A stretch of DNA of 64,000 nt from Petrosia ficiformis. Its lineage: Eukaryota; Porifera; Demospongiae; Haplosclerida; Petrosiidae. The DNA is taken from assembly GCA_947044365.1 (NCBI GenBank), contig OX345638.1, forward strand, positions 7,325,201 through 7,389,200, given 5' to 3'. Positions 24,705-34,201 of this stretch are shown here, one piece after another. A program made the position numbers and the translations under genes. Each line of letters opens with the position of its first letter. The stretch's first letter is position 1. A model generated the notes under the pieces. The model worked only from the letters and a program-made list of their open reading frames with translations. It searched no databases and was not told where the DNA came from.

Positions 24705-27700
24705 ATGTCTGCAAGCAGACCTTTTGCCTATCTGAATCAGAAACCACTTCTTAGTGATCTGTGTGAACATGTGAGGACTGGAAGGTGGTATATGTTGGGA
24801 ATACAACTGGATATTGATACTATATATCTCAATGATATACAAGTTGAGCATCATTCAGAAGACAAGAGACGAGCAAGAATGTTTGAAGAATGGTTAAGAG
24901 TCAATCCTGAAGCATCAGTTAGTCAACTGATAGAAGCATTGAGAAAGGAGTCAGTACAGGAGAATGTTATTGCTTACAAGATAGAGAAGATATACCAGTC
25001 ACGATATAATGGTATTTCAACTGTTATCTATCATGTATCTAATGTATTTATTGACTTACTTATTTTCATAGAACAGAGACAATCTGTAAGGGAAAAAACT
25101 AGTACTAATAAAACAGGTATATTATATAGTATACTTCAATATTATGTGAGTATAATACTTTTATGAGTATGCTACTCACATAATATTGAAGGTTAATGTT
25201 ACTTTATTTTCTGCACTCTCTCACTGTGTTTTTTGTTGGGTTTTATATCTGAGTTAATCTCGATTAGTATTCATCATTATGTGATACAACAGTATAATTA
25301 TACAATTATATAGTTATTATCTTAATTGTCCAAATGATTGGCTCATTTACTAATTACATAATAGTTACAGCCCTCGTGAGAGTGCTCTAACCAACACTAT
25401 AGCATTCTATTTGCCCAAGAACATGAGAAAATACGAGGGCGTAGTCTGGGTATTTTCGAGTGCTTCGAGGGCAAATAGGATGCAATAGTGTTGGTTAGAG
25501 TACTCTCACAAGGGCTCTAAGTTACTTATATCTATTACAGAATGACATGTATATAGTATTAATAATGTTGAATCCAAATACCATATGCCCATTTTGTTGT
25601 CTGCAAGGTTTTCTTTGGTATTCTGCTTTTAGTTGCTTGCATTATATCATTTTTTTTACAGTAGCAAATCTGTCCTTTGAAGCCATACTAATTCGCTTAT
25701 TTAGCCATGGTTTCTATTGTGCGTGTGGTTACTATGAATCTAGTTGATAACCAACAAGTGTTTTGATTGGCTTCAATTAATGCGTGAGTGTAACAACCTA
25801 ACATGCACAGCTGTGCTCTAATCACCACTATTAACCCATTTTTGGGCAATCTGATTGGTTGATTTCTGTTAGGTATGATCTAAGTAAATTATAGTTCATG
25901 GCTGATTTGTTAATTAGTGGTGAAAAGTGTAGGACATTTTTCATAGTGAGCATATATATCACACTTTTAGTAAATAATTAATTATTCCTTATCTATTATA
26001 AATGAATGTATAAACTCCACGAAAAGGCTCCAAACACATAATGTAAGTTATACCTTTCAAAACTGGTGTGCATTATGTTGTCATGCATGACAATTGACAA
26101 ACTGAATTGAATATTCATGTTATTCCATGCAACTACTAAATAACGATTTATTTTTTGCGATCCATTCATTGTGGAAAATCTAGAACTTTAGTATAACACT
26201 ATACAAATAGCTTTGGACTGAAATATTCTTTTCAAGAACATTTTCAGAATATTTTGTCTTTATAACAGTTTACGATCCAGAAAAATTTTGTAAGATTACA
26301 AAAAATTATTTTTTGTTAAATTATTATACTTTTTTTTCTTTACAGCTATTAAAGCTCCAATTGTTGGTGTGGTGGTAGTATTAATGCTATTTGCATACAG
26401 TAGTCCTGTTTTCTGGTTTGTAATTGCATTCATTGCAGTTGCAATTTATTTAGCATCAGCTACTCTGTACAGGTGGTTCCAGAAAAAACTTAATATATTA
26501 ACAGCAGGCATTCATTCTCTCAAACTCCCAAGGCTTCAATTGAAAATCCTCTCACAATCTTCATCAAACGTTATGGCTGTTAGCAAAGATAATATAAGCT
26601 TTAATGATATTTCACAAGAAGAGTTGTTCGTCCTTGTGATAACAGTATTAGACAGAGACTCAGACAAACCTGTACTATTATTTGTAGATATTTACGAACA
26701 AGGCATGGAGTTACAACCATCAACATGTTACTTGACTACCTCTGTTAATAGAAAACGAAAAAAGCCAAATACAAAAACTAAGAATAAATTGTACAATGTA
26801 CGAATACATGAGAATTCAATTATGGGTCAAGCAAAACTTATCTTTTGTTTCAGTGAATCAAACACAGAATATAATATTACTATTAAAATACACTCAATAG
26901 TTGATGATAATGGTGTAGAAGTTACTAATGATTATAGAATTAAGGGTGACACATGCTCTGTCCTGACATTTGACCGACAGATGTATTACACTGCCCCCCA
27001 AAAAGATTTACCACTCATAGAATTAGTTGCACCACTAAAAGGAAAAAGATATCTTCAGTTTATGGAAACTTTAACAAAATTCACGGTTTCTAGAAACTCT
27101 CAAAAACTCATCGAAATTGCAGAGTCACTGAGCAAAAGCACTCGAATGCCATACGATTTCATACCAATTGTATACATCTGTCTTGGCCTTTCATCAGTGT
27201 TTAATGGAAATCAATCATATGAAGATTCAATGATTGCCTTTTCACATGCTCTAGAATTATCTGCTAAGTGTGAGTGTGTAAACTGTTGTTTGATTGAAGG
27301 AACGGTGTATATTTATATGGCACAAGTTAACCGACATTTCAAAAGGCATGAGAAATCATACGAAAACACACAGAAAGCAAAAATTAAATTCTTTAATGTA
27401 ATGCCGTGTCATGACACTAGTATGGTTTATTTCCAAGAAGCACTGCTACGTTTAGATAAAGCTGATTTTAAACTCACTGCAGAAACTAAGAAAAAGGTGT
27501 TGTCAGATATCGATATGTGGGCAAATCATACCAAAAAAAGTGAAGACTATAGGTCACTTTCTCTCTTCAGTTATTCCCTAATATTTAAAGCTCAATTTCA
27601 TCTCAATATCATTCAAGGCTGGCTTCTTCTGAAAGATCAAACTGAAATCGAAGTCCCACAATTGACTGAAGAAGATCTCCGAGAAGCAAAAGCTAGTTTA

Positions 27701-27964
27701 GATGCAGTTCCTGAGGAGTTCTTGGAAAAGCACAAACCATCCGATTATAAAGTCGAATACTATTTTGTACTTTCAGAATATTACAGACTATCTGGTAATA
27801 CTAAACTTGCACAAAAGCACTTTAAACTTACAGAGAGAAAAACAAAATGGGGAAACTCCGCTTTTAATACTAAACTGATTCGCACTAGACTTGAAATGTT
27901 ATCAGATGCTCAAGATCATTCTGATTCTGATGAAGAATGGGCTGAAATACTTGATGAATATTAA
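24705..27964 (+). CDS. Array copy E: DD-membrane anchor-beta-TPR protein, intact
   Basis: Three phase-1 exons (24705-25011, 25072-25116, 26346-27964) join to 1971 bases, 656 residues. It is the cleanest member of the array. DD at residues about 8-98 (YLNQKPLLSDLCEHVRTGRW ... EEWLRVNPEASVSQLIEALR). A 15-residue linker exon reads EQRQSVREKTSTNKT. Membrane segment about 119-163 (VVVVLMLFAYSSPVFWFVIA...). Beta module about 194-330 (YEQGMELQPSTCYLTTSV, IHENSIMGQAKLIFCFSE, EYNITIKIHSIVDDNG). TPR-like helices about 350-630 (SYEDSMIAFSHALELSAK; VEYYFVLSEYYRLSGNTK). Tail DSDEEWAEILDEY. The beta module resembles Ig/FN3-type strand patterns, but no family is claimed. Confidence 0.87.
25373..25520. mobile_element. 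Foldback element in intron 2 of copy E
   Basis: Long inverted arms: left GCCCTCGTGAGAGTGCTCTA then ACCAACACTATAGCATTCTA; right the complement, ending GAGTACTCTCACAAGGGCT. The central loop includes ATACGAGGGCGTAGTCTGGG. It is about 148 bases long and non-coding. Confidence 0.8.
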
Positions 27965-28091
27965 TGAAGATTATCAACTTGATTTTTTATAATTATAATT
28001 ATATAAAGCTTATTTTTTTGACTACTGAATATTAATATTTAACTGAATTATCATTATTAAATCACTATCGTAATGGAATCATAGCTATAAA

Positions 28092-28360
28092 ATAGGGCTG
28101 GGATGATTAATTGATTAATCAATCAATATTGCAAATTCTTCTAATTATTGATTATAAGTCTGTGTCTCTGTGATATCAAGTATGCTAATAATTCCAGGAG
28201 ATATACTTTGCAACAGCAAATGTAAGTGACAGGAAGACTTTTTGATCATCAAATGGGTGCATTAATTGTCTACTTCCGCTGATTTTAATCAATTATCAAT
28301 CGATTTGAAGTTAGTGATAATTGATTTCAGAATCTCAGCTAATTACAGGCCCTACTATTA
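28092..28360. mobile_element. GGGCTGGGA/ATCGATT MITE
   Basis: The left end is TAGGGCTGGGATGATTAATT; the right end, CTCAGCTAATTACAGGCCCTA, is a degenerate inverted copy. The core matches 6219-6541 in reverse orientation. Confidence 0.7.
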
Positions 28361-28884
28361 AAATGCATGAGGTGTAGCACTAGATCTAATCTATAGCTAG
28401 AAGTGAAATAGCTATGTCTATATGTCACAAAATAACATTTGATTGATCCACTATGGAGTGATCTGTGTAAGTATGGAACTCCAAACATAACAATTAATAT
28501 TAAATAATCAATCATAAATAGTAATTTGAACTTAATTAGTAAAACTGGTGTTACTTGTTGTATTAGTAACTGGTTTGACTGGTTTCATGTTCCTGTATAG
28601 GCTCAATCTGCAACAGGATTTCTATTCTGTGCTATTACAATTCAGGTATAATTACTATAATTATTAATATCCTCATTCCAATCCTCATTCCCATTTCTAG
28701 TTACATGGACCCAAATCATACCAGTAGGATTATTATAACAATTAGTATCGTGAAGTAGCTGCTAGCAACATTTAAAATAAAACATTAATTTTCTTGATTA
28801 TTACATATTGTCTAGTACTGTGTATATATAATTATGTACTATGTAAATAATTGATCATGAATAACTAATTGAAATAAATATTAG

Positions 28885-29185
28885 CAATACAAGATGACAC
28901 TGAAGCGCAAGATGACACTGAAGATGCAAATGAGACTAAAACATGTTCTGCAGCTGGCCGTAAATGATCGACCATATATGAGGAGACATTGATGGCCTTT
29001 TCACATGCTCTTGAGTTATCTTCTAAGATTGACTGTATAAATGGTTGTTTGCTTGAAAGAATGGTGTATATTGATATGGCGTTAACTTGTTTTGCTCTTG
29101 AGTTATCTTCTAAGATTGAGTGCATTAATGGTGTTTGGTTGAAAGAATGGTGTATATTTATATGGCATAAATTAACTTGTATTAT
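28885..29185 (+). pseudogene. Chimeric relic of terminal exons
   Basis: The segment 28905-28965 (GAAGATGCAAATGAGACTAA, TGTTCTGCAGCTGGCC) resembles the start of the terminal exon of copy G (EDENETEITYSAVVQD). It is followed directly by a TPR piece (GAGGAGACATTGATGGCCTT, CTTGAGTTATCTTCTAAGAT). That TPR piece occurs twice, at 28985-29080 and 29090-29175. There is no splice context and the frame breaks. Confidence 0.7.
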
Positions 29186-29554
29186 ATAGTTATTAGATAG
29201 AGTATCATAACGGGGATAAATACAGTGGATGGTTCATGTATATACATGTACATGAAGTTTCAGTATTACTTACTTGCCCCAATTATCCTTAACAGACTGA
29301 CGTATTAAATTATGAACTCAACTTATGCTACAAATGACAGTTTCCAGTCAATAAAAACAAAATTTACACCCACTTTAAAGAAACAGTCAAGTCAAAATTT
29401 TCCTTTATACGTGGCTGCAATCAATGTGTAATAGTGGAATATAAACCAATAGTTATTAATCATAAATTCCTTTACTGTATACAATTACTTCAGGGTGTGG
29501 CTTGACTTTGGGTGGTACTTGTAAACTGCTGACTACGCGGTGACGGTTGAAGTA

Positions 29555-32500
29555 ATGACGGGATTAGGAGCTGAATTTTATCTGAATCAAAAACCAGAGC
29601 TTTCTCATTTATGTGAGCATGTCAGGACACTGAATTGGTACCAGTTAGGACTACAACTGGGAATTGATTCTGTTTATTTGGATGAGATCATGCATAACAA
29701 TAAATCTGAAGACATGAAGAGAATGCAAATGTTTGAAGTTTGGTTAAGAACGAATCCCAATGCTTCAGTTGGACAACTGGTAGAAGCTTTGAGAAGAAAC
29801 TCCGTACAAGAAAATGCTATTGCTGATGATTTTGAACAAATATACAAGCCACATGATACAGGTATTTTTACTATAACAATAGTGTCATGTATGTAGATTA
29901 TAAAATATATTAATTTTCTTTCAGTACACTTCTTCAATGCTGCCAGGGAATCAATGGAATTAACAAGTATCAAGTTACCACTCCCAAACTTACTCGTTGA
30001 AACACAAAAAAATCTTTCTGTTACACCTGAACATCAATCCTATTCAAATATGATGGCTGTGAGTGAAGATAGTACTAAAGTTCAAATAAATGACCAACAA
30101 TCAGTTGACAATTTCAGCCTAGCAACAGGTATTTCACACAAACCAGGCTTGGAACTACAACCATTAAATATCTATTCCGCTTCAGAATTAAATAAAAACA
30201 CCATCAAACTCCTAACTCAACCTTCAATAATGCAATCTTCAGGACACCCAGATGAGAAAACAGGTATGTCCTTATTATAACTGTAAAGGAAATGAAAATA
30301 ATCACTAATACTATAATAATGATTATTCTCTAGCAATTAATCATTTCATTTTGGTGGTATCTCATAAGAACATAATTATAGTATATGTAATTTATATAAA
30401 GACTGTGTAAAAGTGAAGTTTAGCGCATGTAACGTAATTAACAGTGTGTTATGATGGTTCTCTCTACTGGTGAATGGGTGATAACAATATTCCACCTCAG
30501 CTATTCTGGTATACTATTTTTCAGCTTCTCCCTCCCACATGTATAGGCTCTCCTTTTTATTGCACAGCTGCATTGGTTTGTCCCCCAGTACTGTTAGCCA
30601 CCTGTATAACAATTTATTTACACCACTGAAGTGAAGTCATAGTCAAATGAAGAACCCTGCATGGTTATGAATAACCAAACATAGTGTGACTGTTTCATTG
30701 ACTTTCACAATTAATACTTCCAGGAATGGTAACTACCAAAAACGTACTAGAAACCAAATCCTACCTGTATGAGAAGCCAGACATTGTTGATCTTAATGAA
30801 CACGTGAGGACAGTGAAATGGTATCAGTTAGGAATACAACTGAAACTAGATACTGTTCTCTTAGCAGAGATCGACAACACTAATCAACCTGAAGATGTCA
30901 AAAGATCACAGATGTTTGCAGTGTGGTTAAAAGACTCTGAAGCCTCTGTGAAGCAGCTACTGGAAGCTTTAAGATTAAAGTCAGTTGGAGAAAACACTAT
31001 TGCTGATGAACTGGAGAGGAAGTACGAGTCACATTTACTAAGAGGTACAACAATGCAATAGTGCTCCCAATTGATTTTTCTTATTCTCATTTCAACAGGA
31101 AGAAAGAATCTAAAGCCAACAGATGAGTCAATGGACATAACAGAGATGAAACAAAATACTAATTCTGAAGTTCCAAAACGACTTGCAGTAAGAATTGATC
31201 AACAATCCTCATCAAAAGTCATGGCTGTTAGTAAAGATACTATTAACAATTTATGTTTCGATAGCCTTGCTGAAGAAGAGAAGTTCAGCCTCCTAGTAAA
31301 GGTAACAGAGATGTACCATGACACAATAGTCCGACCTGTACCATTATTTGTGGATATTCATGAACAAGGCATGGAACAACAGCCATCAACCTGTTATTTG
31401 ACTACTACTGTTGTTAGAAAGCGAAAACGACCTGCAGATTCAAATATTACAAAAACTAAGGGTAAACTGTATGATTTACGAAAACAGGAATTTTCAGGTA
31501 TGGGCCAAGCAAAAATCGACTTTTGTTTCAGTGAACCAGACACGGAGTACAATAATACAATTAAAATACACTCCATAATTAATGATAATGGTGAGGAAAT
31601 CACTGATTGTAGATGTGAGAGTGACACATGTTCTGTCCTCACATCTGATCCACAAACATATCACCCAGCTCCAGCACAAAACTTGGCACAGTTGGAATTT
31701 GCTGCACCACTGAAAGGAAAGCAATATATAGGGTTATGTGAAAATTTATCAAAGCAAGCAGCAAACCTTCAAACTATTACCAAATTTGCCAAACAGTTTA
31801 CTGAACGTAAAGGAGTCCCATGTGACTTTAAAGCATTCACATATATATATCTTGGATGTTCATATCAACACATGAAAGGACAGCCTTATGAAAAAGCAAT
31901 ATCTGCATTTTCACATGCTCATGAGCTTTCACAAAAGGCTGAATGTAGAAACAGTTGCTTGCTTGAAGGAATGGTATACATTTATACTTCAATTGTTAAT
32001 AGGAATGTCGGCGATTTTGAAGAGGCAATGAGCAATAAGGAGAAAGCAAGAAGTATTTTCTTCAGTATTGCCCCATGTAATGAAACTGCTGCTGTCTATT
32101 ATCAGGAAGCAATGCTATTACTATATCAAGCAAACTCTACACTCACTATCGAAACAAAAGAGAAGATGTTGTTAAATCTAGATATGGCAGCAAGACATAG
32201 TGGAAAAGGTAATGATTTTAGATCATTCTCTCATGTGTGTATTATTCTCACAAAAAAAGCTCTGATTCATCTCAATATCCTCCAGTTGATAAAGGAAGAA
32301 GCAGCTGACTTAATCACGCCAGAACTGACTAAGGAGGATCTTGTAAAAGCAAAATCAAGTTTAGACGCAGTTCCAGAAGAGTTTCTTGAAAATCCTCAAC
32401 CATCCAATTACAAAGCCACATATTATTTCACTTTTTCCGAATACCACAGACTGGCAGGAAATCGTAGGGAAGCAAAAAAGAACATGCAACTTGCCAAAAA

Positions 32501-32627
32501 GCAAGTGAACTGGGGAAACTTTCACTTCCAAGTAGATTTAATTGATGATAGACTTCTGTTGCTATCAGATGCTCAAGATAATTCTGATTCAGATGAAGAA
32601 TGGGCTGAAATACTTGATGAATATTAA
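29555..32627 (+). CDS. Array copy F: two Death domains, beta module, TPR, no membrane anchor
   Basis: Four phase-1 exons (29555-29861, 29925-30263, 30724-31044, 31099-32627) join to 2496 bases, 831 residues. DD1 (YLNQKPELSHLCEHVRTLNW) and DD2 (YLYEKPDIVDLNEHVRTVKW) flank a 113-residue linker. The terminal exon starts GRKNLKPTDESMDITEMKQN without any hydrophobic anchor. The beta module (DIHEQGMEQQPSTCYLTTTV), TPR-like helices (QPYEKAISAFSHAHELSQKA) and tail DSDEEWAEILDEY follow. The 5' half pairs with copy B, but the 3' half is nearly identical to copy D, so this gene is a recombinant. Likely a soluble partner of the anchored members. Confidence 0.87.
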
Positions 32628-32747
32628 TATAATACAGATTGTCAATTTTATTTATTATAATTATAATTATATATAATGACTATAGAATATTAATATATAT
32701 TTTAACTGAATTATCATTATTAAATCATTATCGTAATGGAATCATAG

Positions 32748-33010
32748 GTGGGATGATTAATTGATTAGTCTATCGATATTGAAAATTCTTCTGATTGTCG
32801 ATTGTATGTCGGTGATATCGATTATACTAATTATTCCAGAAGACATACATTTCAAGCATGCAATAGCAAAGAATGTAAGAAAGTCTTTTTGATGATCAAT
32901 TGGGAGGAGTTTCCTGCATTAATTGATTTAATTGACCTAATCACTTCCGCTATTATCAATCGATTTAATTTGAACCTAGTGATAATCGATTTCAGAAAAC
33001 ATTTCTCAAT
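32748..33010. repeat. ATCGATT MITE family, degenerate copy
   Basis: Closest to 23768-24035 (GGTGGGATGATTAATTGATT, GGGAGGAGTTTCCTGCATTA). It sits at the same distance from the stop codon of copy F as that copy does from copy D. Confidence 0.65.
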
Positions 33011-33129
33011 TAGGCCAAGTATTAGTGTATTGTCTCTAGTACTGCGTATAAATATAATTATGTGCTATGGAAATAATTGAATAACTATATATTAAGAGAG
33101 TAATTGTAATCTCTTAAAATTTTGCAGTA

Positions 33130-33440
33130 TTATCCACCCTCGCCACAAATGACTGAAGTAGATCTCCAAGAAGCAAAGCTAGTTTGGACGCAGTTTCTGA
33201 GGAGTTCTTGGAAAAGCACAAAGCATTCGATTATAAAGTCCGAATACTATTTTGTACTTTCAGAATATTAGAGACTATCTGGTAATACTAAACTTGCACT
33301 AAAGCACTTGAAAATTACAAAGAGACAAATAAACTGGGGAAACTCCGCTTTTAATACTAAACTGATTCGCACTAGACTTGAAATGTTATCAGATGGTCAA
33401 GATCATTTTGATTCTGTTGAAGAATGGATGGACATCAATT
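33130..33440 (+). pseudogene. 3'-end relic of a TPR terminal exon
   Basis: It follows the last part of copy E: ATGACTGAAGTAGATCTCCA, GCACAAAGCATTCGATTATA, TACAAAGAGACAAATAAACT, then GAAGAATGGATGGACATCAA at the tail. It carries small indels and an in-frame TAG. The tail still shows the W-x-x-I codons. Confidence 0.85.
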
Positions 33441-33859
33441 ATATGCTATTATAATGCACTATAGTATAAATAATTAAACAATAATTTTTATAATCTAATG
33501 AAATTAATAATTATTGTGAAGTGGGGTGGCCGTTTATGGGGCCTAGGGTAAACTTTCAGTACATTCATTGGCTGATTTGATGCAAGGCTATGAACATGCA
33601 TCACCAGAACAACATAAGTTATTGTAGATAAGTAAAATTGAATATATTCTTATATTATAATTATTTTCAAACTTTTACTCCTCCATCCCTCTCTTCCTTT
33701 TCCTTCACTTATTTGCTCACTCCCCGCCTCTTTCTCTCCTTCTCCCTTCATCTTCCCTTCTTGCCTTCTTCTCCTTTGGCCCTTCTTCCTACACTCTCCC
33801 TCTCTCTGTCTCTCTCTCTTACTCACATCAGGCATGGTTTAGACAGTAATAATGTCCAG

Positions 33860-34035
33860 TAATCAAGATAACTATCACATCATTGTCTATAATTTATAGA
33901 CCATGCAGAAAAATGTGCTCAATCAAGTTTTGAATATGCATAGCTCTGGATTCATAGCATCATTATATCTTTTGACGTGCCTTTTGTGGTTCCTGCAATT
34001 TGTTGGGAAGTGTCCCTGCAAACTCAAGTAGAGGG
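33860..34035. repeat. Duplicated 5'-flank segment (paired with 37108-37290)
   Basis: Shares CCATGCAGAAAAATGTGCTC, AATCAAGTTTTGAATATGCA and TGTCCCTGCAAACTCAA with the region just upstream of copy H, with small indels. Confidence 0.85.
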
Positions 34036-34102
34036 ATTGTCACAAACAGGTGGGATCCTCTAATTATCAAAATGGATGAATGTTAAAATAGCAATGAGGA
34101 TA

Positions 34103-34158
34103 TGAGTCATAATGACACACTTTGTTTACAGAAATGAGGATGTAAGTCATAATGACAC
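34103..34158 (+). promoter_or_regulatory. Two AP-1-like upstream elements of copy G
   Basis: TGAGTCATAATGACACAC at 34103 and TAAGTCATAATGACACAC at 34143 are tandem copies, 40 bases apart and ending about 45 bases before the ATG at 34202. The second block and the following sequence are nearly identical to 11215-11281. Confidence 0.45.
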
Positions 34159-34201
34159 ACCTTTGCTTAGCTTGCAAACAACTTAAAGGGAGAGATAAAA
34201 C

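Larger units (their letters stand above)
27965..29554. other. Intergenic between copies E and F
   Basis: It contains a copy of the TTAGGGCTGGGA-type MITE (28092-28360) and a chimeric relic of a terminal exon (28885-29185). The rest (29190-29550) is AT-rich with no recognised feature and should contain the promoter of copy F. Confidence 0.6.
32628..34201. other. Intergenic between copies F and G
   Basis: Contents in order: a degenerate ATCGATT MITE (32748-33010), a 3'-end relic (33130-33440), a pyrimidine-rich tract (33680-33830), a duplicated segment shared with the 5' flank of copy H (33860-34035), and two AP-1-like blocks (34103, 34143) before copy G. Confidence 0.7.
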
